Below are positions 16,949 to 26,270 of a stretch of 64,000 nucleotides of DNA, piece by piece. The stretch is from Plebeiibacterium marinum (lineage in GTDB: Bacteria; Bacteroidota; Bacteroidia; Bacteroidales; Marinilabiliaceae), in the NCBI RefSeq assembly GCF_026013615.1, contig NZ_JAPDPI010000002.1:186001-250000 (forward strand). Reading direction: 5' to 3'. The translations under genes and the position numbers were made by a program. Under the pieces are notes generated by a model that saw only the letters and a list, made by a program, of their open reading frames with translations, did not search any database and had not been told where the DNA came from. The stretch's first letter is position 1. Each line of letters begins with the position of its first letter.

Positions 16949-17950
16949 CTATAGCTCAATTTTCCGGATACATTCTTTTAACAGCAACTCTTTATTTACA
17001 GGAACAACCCCCGATTCTTCACAAACCAATCCTCCTGCCATATTAGCAATACGGGCAATTAAATGCGGCTCTATCTCTTCTATCAAACACAATGCGCTTA
17101 CACTGATTACCGTATCTCCCGCTCCCGAAACATCGGCAATATTCCTGATTTCAGCAGGAACAATACTTGCCCCAAGCGAATCCTGGTTAATAAATACCCC
17201 ATGCTCGGAAAGCGTAATCATCAAGGTATTGATATTTTGTTGTTTCTGAAATTTCAGACCGGCTTCTATCAACTTGTCTTTTTCTCCTTTTTTTAGCTCA
17301 AGCTTACAGCCTTCATTAAACTCCTTAAAGTTTGGCTTAAAAAAAGTAACTCCTTTATAGTCGAGAAAATTTCTTTTTTTAGGATCAACCAGGGTAGGTA
17401 TCCCTTTACCCCGGGCTACACTTACTACCTTTTCAATCACAGAAGGTGTAATTACGCCTTTGTCGTAGTCCTCAAAAATTATGGCATCTATACGATGTGT
17501 TTCCACCAAGGCATTTAGCCGGGCCATTAATTTCTCTTCCGTATCCTCCGGTATAGGGGTGCATATTTCTTCATCAACCCTTAAAAGATGTTGATGCTGA
17601 CTGATCACACGGGTTTTTACAGTAGTCATCCGGTTGTGACAGGTAACAATACCATCCGGCGTTAACTTTTGCTTTTTCAGGAGCTTGAAAAAATCATGAT
17701 TCATGATGTCGTCGCCAATTACAGAACAAAGTATAGGGGTTGCTCCAAGTGATTGGATATTCAATGCAACATTGGCTGCCCCTCCCAACCGGTTTTCCCT
17801 CCCAATACCCGAAAGGATAGGAACGGGGGCTTCTGGTGAAATCCTGGTAACATCTCCCCACAAATAGGAATCTATCATTACATCTCCAATTACAAGAATG
17901 TTTTTGTGATTGAAAGATTCAAAAAGTTGTTCAAAATATGTTTGCGACAT
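16949..17950 (-). CDS. D-glycero-beta-D-manno-heptose-7-phosphate kinase (RfaE/HldE kinase domain)
   Basis: PfkB-family kinase of 333 aa that phosphorylates the C1 position of heptose-7-phosphate in ADP-heptose synthesis for lipopolysaccharide core. The protein has the RfaE domain I start NILVIGDVMIDSYLWGDVTRISPEAP (visible at about residues 17-42), the RLGGAANVALN motif, and the PfkB active site DVSGAGDTVIS. The open frame reaches back to 18037, but the ATG at 17950 fits the family start (MSQTYFEQLF). There is no C-terminal adenylyltransferase domain, so the kinase and nucleotidyltransferase are separate here. It is upstream of parA with a 205-bp gap and divergent from metH. Confidence 0.88.
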   Translation of the reverse strand: MSQTYFEQLFESFNHKNILVIGDVMIDSYLWGDVTRISPEAPVPILSGIGRENRLGGAANVALNIQSLGATPILCSVIGDDIMNHDFFKLLKKQKLTPDGIVTCHNRMTTVKTRVISQHQHLLRVDEEICTPIPEDTEEKLMARLNALVETHRIDAIIFEDYDKGVITPSVIEKVVSVARGKGIPTLVDPKKRNFLDYKGVTFFKPNFKEFNEGCKLELKKGEKDKLIEAGLKFQKQQNINTLMITLSEHGVFINQDSLGASIVPAEIRNIADVSGAGDTVISVSALCLIEEIEPHLIARIANMAGGLVCEESGVVPVNKELLLKECIRKIEL

Positions 17951-17967
17951 CTGCTTAAAATTTGCCA

Positions 17968-17975
17968 CAAATATA
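17968..17975 (-). promoter_or_regulatory. Candidate -7 box for the heptose kinase gene
   Basis: Minus-strand TATATTTG matches TAnnTTTG and lies 18 bp upstream of the chosen ATG at 17950, which also supports that start over the longer open frame. Confidence 0.35.
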
Positions 17976-18056
17976 AGAAAAATGCGAAAGTTGGGATGGC
18001 CCGCATAATACCATAACTTTAGTTTATACAAACTCAATTAAATCAGTATTATTTGT

Positions 18057-18064
18057 TATTTTTG
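18057..18064 (+). promoter_or_regulatory. Candidate -7 box for metH
   Basis: TATTTTTG matches TAnnTTTG. Transcription would then begin near 18070, placing the inverted repeat at 18096-18151 in the 5' leader. Confidence 0.35.
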
Positions 18065-18095
18065 CAGCTCTTTTAAAATATATTAAACTGACAAT

Positions 18096-18151
18096 TATCA
18101 TATCGGTCAATTGCCGTTAAACATTTAACTGGTTTTATAGTTGATATGATA
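18096..18151 (+). promoter_or_regulatory. Structured leader upstream of metH (nested inverted repeats)
   Basis: TATCATATC (18096-18104) pairs perfectly with GATATGATA (18143-18151), with possible G-U extension inward. Within it CCGTTAAA pairs with TTTAACTGG apart from one bulged base. The outer 3' arm ends 13 nt before the metH ATG, so the fold could control ribosome access. No known SAM or cobalamin riboswitch consensus was recognised, and the leader is too short for a cobalamin aptamer. Confidence 0.45.
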
Positions 18152-18164
18152 CAGGTAAACGCAT

Positions 18165-21100
18165 ATGGGCAGAACAAAAAAATTACATAAAGCAATAGAG
18201 GAAAGGATATTGCTTCTTGATGGAGCAATGGGTAGTTTAATTCAAACCTATAAACTTGAAGAAGAGGATTACAGGGGAGAAAGGTTTAAAGATTATCATA
18301 TGCCCATAAAAGGCAATAATGACATACTTTCGATTACACAACCTCAGGTAATTAAGGAAATTCATGCCAAGTACCTAGAAGCTGGTTCTGATATTATTGA
18401 AACAAACACTTTTAACGCAACGTCTATTTCTCAGGCTGATTATGATATGCAATCGGCTGTTTGGGATATCAATTACGAATCGGCAAAAATTGCCCGTGAA
18501 GTTGCGGATGAATACAGCCTGAAAACTCCCGAAAAGCCCCGTTTTGTATGTGGCTCAATCGGACCATTGAACAAGGCCTTATCCTTGTCGCCCGATGTAA
18601 ACAACCCGGGTTTTAGGGCAACCAATTTCGATGAAGTTAAGGAGGCCTACAAGGAACAAGTGGAAGCCTTAATTGCAGGAGGTTCTGATCTGTTAATGAT
18701 CGAAACAGTATTTGACACCTTAAATGCCAAGGCTGCCTTAATGGCCATTGATGAGATTTTTGTAAAATTAGATAAAAAGATTCCGGTGATGGTTTCCGGC
18801 ACCATTACGGATGCCAGCGGAAGAACATTATCGGGACAAACATTACAGGCTTTTGTTGATTCTGTTTCGCATATGGACATCCTGAGCATCGGCTTAAACT
18901 GCTCATTGGGAGCACAGGAGCTGGAGCCATACGTTACTGAATTATCGAAAAAATCGCCTTTTTACGTCAGTGCACATCCCAATGCCGGACTGCCAAACCA
19001 GTTTGGGGAATATGATCAAACGCCCGACCAGATGTCGGAGCTGGTTGGAAAATGGCTGGCCGATGGCAAGGTAAATATTTTGGGCGGCTGTTGCGGAACA
19101 ACCCCTGAACATATTGCTGCCATGGCAAAGGTGGCCGACAAGCACCATGCCCATATCAAAAACGAGCCTTCTTCAATCACGCATCTGAGCGGACTGGAAT
19201 CCTTACAAATGCGCCAGGATACCAACTTTGTGAATATTGGCGAACGTTGTAACGTGGCCGGATCCCGCAAATTCCTTCGCCTGATCAAGGAGAAGAAATA
19301 TGAGGAAGCCGTAGACATTGCCCGTCACCAGGTAGAAAACGGGGCACAGATAGTTGACGTAAATATGGATGATGCCATGCTCGATGCAAAAGAAGAGATG
19401 GTAACCTTCTTAAATATGTTAATGTCAGATCCCGATGTATCCAAAGTTCCGGTAATGGTCGATTCTTCAAAATTTGAAGTAATTGAGGCCGGACTTAAAT
19501 GCCTGCAAGGAAAATCGGTTGTAAACAGCATTAGCTTAAAAGAAGGAGAGGGACCATTCCTTGAACATGCACGCACCATTAAAAAGTATGGCGCTGCAGT
19601 TGTGGTAATGGCTTTTGATGAAAAGGGCCAGGCTGATAATTTTGAACGCCGAAAAGAAATTTGTGGAAGGGCTTACAAATTATTAACAGAAAAAGTAAAC
19701 TTCCCTCCACAGGACATTATATTCGACCCCAACGTGCTTGCTATTGCAACAGGTATTGAAGAGCACAATAATTATGCGGTAGATTTTATTAAAGCCTGCA
19801 AGTGGATTAAAGAAAACCTTCCGCATGCACATATTAGCGGAGGCATCAGCAACCTTTCATTCTCTTTTAGAGGAAACAATGCTGTGCGCGAAGCAATCCA
19901 TAGTGTATTTTTATATTATGCCATCAAAGAAGGCCTGGATATGGGAATTGTTAATCCTGCCATGCTCCAGGTTTATGATGACATACCAAAAGAATTGTTA
20001 GGATACGTTGAAGACGTAGTACTAAACAAGCGTCCGGATGCTACTGACAGGATGGTTGAGTATGCCGAGACCGTAAAAAACACCCAACAAGCAGGGGGTG
20101 AAACGCAGCAGGCTGCATGGAGAGAGGGAAACCTGGAAGAAAGATTGACACACTGTCTGGTAAAAGGGATCAGCGATTACCTGGAAGTAGATTTAAAAGA
20201 AGCCCTTGAGAAATACCCAACTGCTTTGGGGATTATTGAACAACCGTTGATGGACGGGATGAATGTGGTGGGTGATTTGTTTGGCAACGGAAAAATGTTT
20301 TTGCCCCAGGTAGTAAAAACCGCTCGCGTCATGAAAAAGGCTGTTGCCATCCTTCAGCCAATAATCGAAAAGGAAAAAGAAGCTACCGGTGCTTCCTCAA
20401 GCAACGGAAAAATTCTGATGGCCACAGTAAAAGGAGATGTTCATGACATTGGGAAAAACATTGTAAGCGTAATATTGGGCTGTAACAACTACGAGGTTAT
20501 TGACCTGGGAGTTATGGTTCCTACAGAGGAAATATTAAAGAAAGCCATAGAACATGGCGTAGATATTATAGGACTAAGTGGCTTGATCACCCCTTCGCTT
20601 GAAGAGATGGTTAATGTAGCCAAAGAGATGAAACGCAATGGATTTAACATTCCATTGATGCTGGGAGGGGCAACCACTTCAAAAGTTCATACAGCGGTAA
20701 AGATTGAGCCGGAATATGACCAGCCAGTGGTTCATGTAAAGGATGCATCAAAAAGTGCCCAGGTAGTAAGTGCATTGCTATCAAAAACGGGCAAGGAAGC
20801 ATTCTCGAAGAAAATAAAAGAAGAGTATGCCGAACTACGCGAACGCAATGCCAATAAACGCCCTGTGGTAATTAAGCCAATTGAAAGTGCCCGGGAAAAT
20901 AGTTTTAAAATTGATTGGAACCAGCAGGAAGTGTATACTCCACACATGACAGGAGTAAAAGTTTTTAACGATTATTCGATAAGTGAAATAAGAAAATATA
21001 TCGACTGGACTTTCTTCTATCAGGCTTGGAACCTTACAGGAAATTATGACGGCATAGAAAACGTTGTTACCAAAGAGCAGGAAGAGGAGTGGCTTAAAAA

Positions 21101-21902
21101 ATTCAATTCAGAGCAAGGCTTGGCCAAAGCCAAAGAGGCATTAAAACTCTGGAGAGATGCCCAAAGCATGCTTAACAATATTGAGCAGGATAAGATGCTT
21201 ACCGCAAAAGCTGTGTTTGGAATATTCCCGGCCAACAGCCAGGGCGACGACATTATTGTATATACCAACGAAACAAGAACCATAGAGAAAACAAGGTTTA
21301 ACCAGATGCGCGAGCAACAAGACAAACCGGGAAAGGAAGCTTTCCATTCTCTGGCTGATTTTATTGCCCCTGCAGAAACGCAGGTAGAAGATTACATTGG
21401 TGGTTTTGCGGTTACAGCAGGCGTTGGAATAGAAAAGTGGATCAAAGAGTACGAAGACAATAACGACGATTACTCTGCTATTTTATTAAAAGCCTTAGCC
21501 GACAGGTTGGCTGAAGCTTTTGCCGAACTATTGCACTTTAGGTTACGCAAAGAATTTTGGGGATACGCTCCGGAAGAGGAATTTAATACAGAAAATTTCA
21601 TTCGTGAACGCTACAGGGGCATCCGTCCAGCATTAGGTTATCCTGCTTGTCCCGACCACAGTGAAAAGCGCCTGCTGTTTGATTTGATGGAAGTGGAAAA
21701 GAATGTGGGTATTACCTTAACTGAGCATTTTAGCATGTATCCAAATGCATCAGTAAGTGGTTTGTATTTTGCCCATCCCAAGGCCATGTATTTCGGAATA
21801 GGAAAAGTAGGCAAAGATCAGGTAGAAGATTTAGCTCAGCGAAAAGGAATTACAACAGAAGAAATGGAGAAGTGGATTCCGGTAAATTTAAGTTATAAGT
21901 AG
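18165..21902 (+). CDS. metH: Cobalamin-dependent methionine synthase
   Basis: Transfers a methyl group from 5-methyltetrahydrofolate to homocysteine through methylcobalamin. All four modules are present in 1245 aa: homocysteine-binding domain (about 1-330, [18 protein letters not shown] and zinc ligands [10 protein letters not shown]), pterin-binding domain (about 350-620, [14 protein letters not shown]), cobalamin cap and binding domain (about 650-890, with the cobalt ligand His at about 760 in DVHDIGKN), and the C-terminal AdoMet reactivation domain ([15 protein letters not shown]). The length equals that of the E. coli enzyme. It is followed 49 bp later by an ATPase/nuclease pair, then metF, all in one direction. 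A structured leader precedes it. Confidence 0.97.
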   Translation: MGRTKKLHKAIEERILLLDGAMGSLIQTYKLEEEDYRGERFKDYHMPIKGNNDILSITQPQVIKEIHAKYLEAGSDIIETNTFNATSISQADYDMQSAVWDINYESAKIAREVADEYSLKTPEKPRFVCGSIGPLNKALSLSPDVNNPGFRATNFDEVKEAYKEQVEALIAGGSDLLMIETVFDTLNAKAALMAIDEIFVKLDKKIPVMVSGTITDASGRTLSGQTLQAFVDSVSHMDILSIGLNCSLGAQELEPYVTELSKKSPFYVSAHPNAGLPNQFGEYDQTPDQMSELVGKWLADGKVNILGGCCGTTPEHIAAMAKVADKHHAHIKNEPSSITHLSGLESLQMRQDTNFVNIGERCNVAGSRKFLRLIKEKKYEEAVDIARHQVENGAQIVDVNMDDAMLDAKEEMVTFLNMLMSDPDVSKVPVMVDSSKFEVIEAGLKCLQGKSVVNSISLKEGEGPFLEHARTIKKYGAAVVVMAFDEKGQADNFERRKEICGRAYKLLTEKVNFPPQDIIFDPNVLAIATGIEEHNNYAVDFIKACKWIKENLPHAHISGGISNLSFSFRGNNAVREAIHSVFLYYAIKEGLDMGIVNPAMLQVYDDIPKELLGYVEDVVLNKRPDATDRMVEYAETVKNTQQAGGETQQAAWREGNLEERLTHCLVKGISDYLEVDLKEALEKYPTALGIIEQPLMDGMNVVGDLFGNGKMFLPQVVKTARVMKKAVAILQPIIEKEKEATGASSSNGKILMATVKGDVHDIGKNIVSVILGCNNYEVIDLGVMVPTEEILKKAIEHGVDIIGLSGLITPSLEEMVNVAKEMKRNGFNIPLMLGGATTSKVHTAVKIEPEYDQPVVHVKDASKSAQVVSALLSKTGKEAFSKKIKEEYAELRERNANKRPVVIKPIESARENSFKIDWNQQEVYTPHMTGVKVFNDYSISEIRKYIDWTFFYQAWNLTGNYDGIENVVTKEQEEEWLKKFNSEQGLAKAKEALKLWRDAQSMLNNIEQDKMLTAKAVFGIFPANSQGDDIIVYTNETRTIEKTRFNQMREQQDKPGKEAFHSLADFIAPAETQVEDYIGGFAVTAGVGIEKWIKEYEDNNDDYSAILLKALADRLAEAFAELLHFRLRKEFWGYAPEEEFNTENFIRERYRGIRPALGYPACPDHSEKRLLFDLMEVEKNVGITLTEHFSMYPNASVSGLYFAHPKAMYFGIGKVGKDQVEDLAQRKGITTEEMEKWIPVNLSYK

Positions 21903-21951
21903 TATTTAGGTTCCACCAATATTATTGTTATTGCAATAGTTTTCACAGAAA

Positions 21952-23190
21952 ATGAGTAGAATAAGAATAAAGAATTTTGGCCCAATTAAATCTGGCTATA
22001 ACCAACAGGAAGGATGGCTGGATATAAATAAAGTAACTGTTTTCATTGGGAATCAGGGCTCTGGCAAAAGTACTGTTGCCAAGCTTATTTCTACATTTTC
22101 ATGGATTGAAAAAGTATTGGTTAGGGGCGATTATAATAAGAGCAGGTTCGAAAACGATAATGCTTTAAAAGATCAATATATAAGCTATCACAGATTAGAA
22201 AATTATTTTACTGATGAAACCTGCCTGGAGTATGAGGGGGATGCTTATTGTATTGTATATGATAAAGGTGATGTTAAGATCTATGAAAACAGTAATGCAA
22301 AAACTTATACACTTCCTCAAATAATGTATGTTCCTGCAGAGAGGAACTTTATATCATATGTTAAAACACCAAAAGAGCTAAAGCTATCATCCAAATCATT
22401 AAGTGAATTTCTTACTGAATTTGACAATGCAAGAAAGAGTATCAAGGATGATATTGATTTGCCTGTAAATAATACCAAACTTGATTATGATCAGTTAAAT
22501 GATTCTTTAAATGTTTTAGGAAGTAATTATAGTGTAGGCTTAACAGAGGCATCAAGTGGTTTTCAGTCCCTCGTTCCATTATTCCTGGTATCAGACTATC
22601 TTTCAAAAAATGTTTCAAGGCAAAGCAAGGATAATGCTTCGCACATGAGTGTTGATGAAAAAGAGCGATTTAAAACAAAGGTTCAGGAAATTTTGCAAAA
22701 TGATAGTCTTACAGAGGAACAACAGAGGTTAGCAATATCTGTATTGTCATCCAAGTTCAACAAATCATCATTGATTAATATAGTTGAAGAACCGGAACAG
22801 AACCTCTTTCCTTCTTCGCAATGGAATATACTACAGAGTCTTCTTGGATTCAACAATATAAATGTTGGAAATAAGTTGATCCTTACAACTCATAGCCCTT
22901 ATATGGTTAATTTCCTTAGTATCGCTATCCAGGCAGAAACTCTGAAAAATGAGGTACTAAAGAATGATAATAAAGATGAGTTGTTGAAAAAACTGGATGC
23001 TGTTATTGAAGCGAATGCTATAGTTTCGGGAGATGAAGTGGCGATTTATCAATTAAATGAGCTGGATGGAAGCATTGGAAAATTACAAAGCTTTGAAGGA
23101 ATTCCTTCTAGCAATAATTATTTAAATAATTCTTTAATCCAAGGGAATAGTATGTTTGATTCTTTATTGGAAATTGAGGAGGAGCTTTAG
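21952..23190 (+). CDS. AAA/ABC-type ATPase (OLD/SMC-like), putative defence ATPase
   Basis: A 412-aa P-loop ATPase of the ABC/SMC/OLD-like class. It starts MSRIRIKNFGPIKSG, the usual N-terminus of such proteins. Walker A GNQGSGKST is at 33-41, an ABC signature-like ASSGFQSLVPL at about 200-210, Walker B with paired Glu IVEEPEQNLFP at about 277-287, and a switch His in LTTHSPY at about 314. Family members usually act with a nuclease or toxin in phage defence or DNA metabolism. No TOPRIM domain is present, unlike full OLD proteins. Its partner is the PD-(D/E)XK-like gene that begins 4 bp after its stop. The pair is placed between metH and metF. The target is unknown. Confidence 0.8.
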   Translation: MSRIRIKNFGPIKSGYNQQEGWLDINKVTVFIGNQGSGKSTVAKLISTFSWIEKVLVRGDYNKSRFENDNALKDQYISYHRLENYFTDETCLEYEGDAYCIVYDKGDVKIYENSNAKTYTLPQIMYVPAERNFISYVKTPKELKLSSKSLSEFLTEFDNARKSIKDDIDLPVNNTKLDYDQLNDSLNVLGSNYSVGLTEASSGFQSLVPLFLVSDYLSKNVSRQSKDNASHMSVDEKERFKTKVQEILQNDSLTEEQQRLAISVLSSKFNKSSLINIVEEPEQNLFPSSQWNILQSLLGFNNINVGNKLILTTHSPYMVNFLSIAIQAETLKNEVLKNDNKDELLKKLDAVIEANAIVSGDEVAIYQLNELDGSIGKLQSFEGIPSSNNYLNNSLIQGNSMFDSLLEIEEEL

Positions 23191-23194
23191 TACT

Positions 23195-23680
23195 ATGAAT
23201 TTTTATGATGTAGCATGTACAGAACCTCCAATTGATCTGGAATTATTCGGCATTTGTGACGACAAGAATGCAGAAAGGGCATACACTGATACGGGCAAAC
23301 CTGAAAATTGGATTGCCAAGGTAGAAAATAAGAAGAAGTACACATTAACATTTACGGCAATTGATAAATGCGTAATAAAAGATAAAGAAGAAGAAGGCCG
23401 GGGTAGATGTGATGGGATGATTACTTCAGATGATCATATTTTTTTTATTGAGCTAAAGGACGAGAAAAAGGATTGGATACAAGATGCCATAAGTCAGCTG
23501 GAGTCAACAATAACATTCTTTAAAGATCATCACGACATTGAAATATTCAAGTATAAAAAAGCCTATGCCTGCAATAAAAGAAAAAAGATTTTTAAAGTAA
23601 TTGATAACGAAGAAAATTTAAGATTTTTCAGGAAACATAAAGTGAGACTTGATGTACAGGCTGAAATAATTGTAGTCTAA
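23195..23680 (+). CDS. PD-(D/E)XK-like nuclease partner of the ATPase
   Basis: A 161-aa protein of no recognised named family. Residues 69-104 carry a pattern typical of the PD-(D/E)XK nuclease fold: Asp73 in RCDGMI, then IELK with Glu86 and Lys88, followed by a helix with a Gln (AISQLE, Gln101). The frame is open upstream to 23156, overlapping the ATPase gene, but ATG at 23195 directly after the ATPase stop is preferred. The GAGGAGG before it encodes Glu-Glu-Glu of the ATPase, so it cannot be taken as proof of a ribosome site. It ends 22 bp before metF. The nuclease call is inference from a short motif; catalysis is unproven. Confidence 0.65.
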   Translation: MNFYDVACTEPPIDLELFGICDDKNAERAYTDTGKPENWIAKVENKKKYTLTFTAIDKCVIKDKEEEGRGRCDGMITSDDHIFFIELKDEKKDWIQDAISQLESTITFFKDHHDIEIFKYKKAYACNKRKKIFKVIDNEENLRFFRKHKVRLDVQAEIIVV

Positions 23681-23702
23681 AAATATAATAAAACCAATAT
23701 AA

Positions 23703-24656
23703 ATGACAGCTGCAGAGTTAGTTTTAAAAGACAAAGAAACCAAGTTTTCTTTTGAGCTTTTACCCCCTTTAAAGGGAAACAATATTGATAAGGTTTACAG
23801 AACCATTGATACATTAAAGGAGTTTAATCCACAATTTATTAATATTACTTCTCACCGCGAAGAGTACCAGTTTGAGACCAATACTCAGGGATTTGTTGAG
23901 AAGAAGGTAATACGTAAACGCCCGGGAACAGTTGCCGTTGCGGCTTCAATCCAAAATAAATACGGGATCAAAGTGATCCCCCATATTATTTCAAGAGGGT
24001 TTACCCGTAGCGAAACAGAATATGCCTTGATCGACCTTAATTTTTTGGGGATAAACGACATTCTTGTTTTAAGGGGAGATGATACGCATAAGGAAAAATA
24101 TCCGCCACGGGAAGAGCGATGCAACCAATACGCCATTGAATTGGCAGAACAGGTTAACAACCTGAACAAAGGCATTTTCCTTGATGGAACGGAAGGAGAA
24201 AAGTTTGACACCCCTTTTGCCTATGGTGTTGCCGGATATCCTGAAAAGCACGAAGAAGCTCCTAATATGGAATCGGATTTGGCCTACTTAAAAGCCAAAG
24301 TGGATGCTGGTGCCGAGTACGTTATGACCCAGATGTTTTTCGACAATCAAAAATACTATGATTTTGTGGACAGGTGCCGTGCTGTTGGGATTAATGTACC
24401 CATTATCCCGGGTATTAAGCCAGTAACCGTTGCAAATCAGCTTTCTGTTTTACCAAAAATATTCAGCTGTGAGATCCCTGAGGATTTTGCTAAGGAATTG
24501 CGCAGGTGCAAAAACAATGATGAAGTAAAACAGGTAGGTATTGAGTGGTGTACACAACAAGCCCTTGACCTTAAAAAGAACGGAGTGCCAATTATTCATT
24601 TCTATACTATGATGGCAACAAAAAGCGTTCAAAAAATATGTGAGGCAGTATATTAG
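23703..24656 (+). CDS. metF: Methylenetetrahydrofolate reductase
   Basis: FAD-dependent reduction of 5,10-methylene- to 5-methyltetrahydrofolate, the methyl donor used by MetH. The 317-aa TIM-barrel protein has FSFELLPPLKG near the N-terminus (catalytic Glu region), ITSHREEY, the NDILVLRGDD strand, YPEKHEEAPN with the substrate-binding segment, and the AEYVMTQMFFDNQKYYDFVDRC helix region of the family (about 195-220). Length and motifs are those of a complete bacterial MetF. It is the last gene of the metH-ATPase-nuclease-metF run and is followed by a strong terminator. The pathway link to metH is established knowledge; co-transcription is inferred from the 22-49 bp gaps. Confidence 0.95.
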   Translation: MTAAELVLKDKETKFSFELLPPLKGNNIDKVYRTIDTLKEFNPQFINITSHREEYQFETNTQGFVEKKVIRKRPGTVAVAASIQNKYGIKVIPHIISRGFTRSETEYALIDLNFLGINDILVLRGDDTHKEKYPPREERCNQYAIELAEQVNNLNKGIFLDGTEGEKFDTPFAYGVAGYPEKHEEAPNMESDLAYLKAKVDAGAEYVMTQMFFDNQKYYDFVDRCRAVGINVPIIPGIKPVTVANQLSVLPKIFSCEIPEDFAKELRRCKNNDEVKQVGIEWCTQQALDLKKNGVPIIHFYTMMATKSVQKICEAVY

Positions 24657-24690
24657 TAAAGAAGCCTAAGGCTTATTGTGAAAATATAAA

Positions 24691-24739
24691 AGGGAGTTTT
24701 CAGATAGAATCATCTATCTTAAAACTCCCTTATTTTTTT
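24691..24739. terminator. Bidirectional terminator between metF and the convergent lipoprotein gene
   Basis: AGGGAGTTTT pairs with AAAACTCCCT, with AGATAGA/TCTATCT inside, giving a stem of about 17 bp. T-run downstream on the plus strand, A-rich sequence upstream, so it can serve both converging genes. Confidence 0.85.
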
Positions 24740-24785
24740 ACTAATAAAACAACAATTGAAAATGATCAACTGCTATATATCTTCT

Positions 24786-25376
24786 CTAATCCAGATTATA
24801 AAAATTTGAGTAACCAATAACCACATCAAACCTTCCATATGAAAACGAAGCCGGCTCTCCATCAACCTTTGCCTGGAATTGAAAAACACCCGACAGGATT
24901 ACACCTTTCTCTTCATCATCCACAAGCATCTTTTGTGCGTTCTTTATTTCAAATTCACCACTGATAATTTCCAATGATTTCTCTTCATTATTTTCAACTA
25001 AACTTACAGCAATATTATCTGAGTCCAAATTGTATTTTTTACCTCCAAGCGTCAATAACGCTTCCCGCGAAGCCATGGCCTCTGAAAGTTTAAAAGTAAA
25101 GGTAAACTTATTGCTATAGGATTGCGATCCTTTAAAGATCAACGAAGTTGCACCATTTTCAACCATTACGGTTAATGGGTAATCGTAGGAGTTTCCTGTA
25201 ATGGATTCCCTGTTATAACGAACCCCAAAAGTATTGTAGCCAAGCTCTGAATAAATGGGCAATGACGGGATTTCAGGATCTGAAATAACTATTGAATCTT
25301 CCAGGTATAGTTCATCGGTAGTGCAAGCTATTACAAACAATGTAAGTAGTGCAATTAATATTCTTTGATATAACAT
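24786..25376 (-). CDS. Hypothetical lipoprotein
   Basis: A 196-aa protein with a lipoprotein signal: MLYQRILIALLTLFVIAC with the lipobox Cys at residue 18, followed by the acidic stretch TTDELYLEDS that in Bacteroidota often goes with outer-membrane or surface export. The rest looks like a beta-rich domain (YPLTVMVENGATSLIF, KFTFTFKLSEAM). No family was recognised. It starts 9 bp after the outer-membrane beta-barrel gene on the same strand, so the two are probably co-expressed and may work together. Function unknown. Confidence 0.75.
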   Translation of the reverse strand: MLYQRILIALLTLFVIACTTDELYLEDSIVISDPEIPSLPIYSELGYNTFGVRYNRESITGNSYDYPLTVMVENGATSLIFKGSQSYSNKFTFTFKLSEAMASREALLTLGGKKYNLDSDNIAVSLVENNEEKSLEIISGEFEIKNAQKMLVDDEEKGVILSGVFQFQAKVDGEPASFSYGRFDVVIGYSNFYNLD

Positions 25377-25385
25377 AGCCTAATT

Positions 25386-26156
25386 TTAAAGTGGTAATAA
25401 AAAGTTAAGTTTAAACGTAAAGCCTACATTGGCCTGCGTTAAGCTACTGGGATCACCCGACAATAAAAAGCTTGGCCCAACATCTAACGTTACCCTTGGT
25501 TGATTCTTTTTACCCAGTTTAATTCCTCCAGCCACATTTAGGGTACTGAACACGCTTGCAGGGTCTCCGAAAAGGTCTTCCACTTTATTGTTGTACTTTT
25601 CCATGGATGGGTTAATAAATTTGGTATCCACTTTATGTGCAACCAAAATATTTACATCAACCGCTGCTTTTACATAAAAATTAAAGAAATGATCCGATAT
25701 CGGATAAAACTTCAATCCAACAGGAACCCCAACATAATGTGCCTTTTGCTCAAACGACGATGCACGAAGAAATTCAATTTGTTGGGAGGCATTTGAAACA
25801 TTAATCAGCATAAATGAAGATGCCCCATAATCGTCTGCATCCAGACCTGTAACCACGTTATTGTAATTTAAACCTGTTGTAAATACCAGGTGATCACCAA
25901 CAATTCCCTTCTCTAAAGTCAAACCAACATCCCATGTATAAAAAGTACCATCTACATAATCATAATAATAATCATCATAGGTATCAATATCTTTCCGGAT
26001 AAAACTGAGTGTTTTCACATCGGTATCCACATAGGGAGTAATACTTGAATGGATTCCCCAGTCCCATCCACCTGTTTTCTTTTCTTCCTGGCCATGGGCC
26101 GGGATGCAAAAAACACCCAGCATTACGCAGGCAAACAGCATTTTAATTTTCTTCAT
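25386..26156 (-). CDS. Outer-membrane beta-barrel protein (PorT/OMP_b-brl-like)
   Basis: A 256-aa exported protein with signal peptide MKKIKMLFACVMLGVFCIPAHGQ. The remainder has alternating strand patterns (GIHSSITPYVDTDVKTL, HYVGVPVGLKFYPIS, FNFYVKAAVDVNILVAHK) and ends with an aromatic-hydrophobic C-terminus (VGFTFKLNFLLPL), typical of the small outer-membrane beta-barrel domains of Bacteroidota. YVGVPVGLKFYP is a common signature of the PorT-like group. It precedes a lipoprotein gene by 9 bp. Specific role unknown. Confidence 0.7.
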   Translation of the reverse strand: MKKIKMLFACVMLGVFCIPAHGQEEKKTGGWDWGIHSSITPYVDTDVKTLSFIRKDIDTYDDYYYDYVDGTFYTWDVGLTLEKGIVGDHLVFTTGLNYNNVVTGLDADDYGASSFMLINVSNASQQIEFLRASSFEQKAHYVGVPVGLKFYPISDHFFNFYVKAAVDVNILVAHKVDTKFINPSMEKYNNKVEDLFGDPASVFSTLNVAGGIKLGKKNQPRVTLDVGPSFLLSGDPSSLTQANVGFTFKLNFLLPL

Positions 26157-26270
26157 TTAAGTTTATTTGTTTGTTAAAAAAATTACAACCGCATTCAACA
26201 ACAAGACGATTTTGTTACATAACGGTTGCTTATTAGAAAACTAATTAGACTGTTACACGTAAATATTTTT

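Noticed and set aside
18066-18164. Cobalamin or SAM riboswitch before metH
   Set aside because: The leader is under 100 nt and no consensus core was found; only a generic inverted repeat is supported.
23177-23185. Shine-Dalgarno site (GAGGAGG) for the nuclease gene
   Set aside because: The bases encode consecutive Glu codons at the end of the ATPase and Bacteroidota rarely depend on such sites, so it is not evidence.
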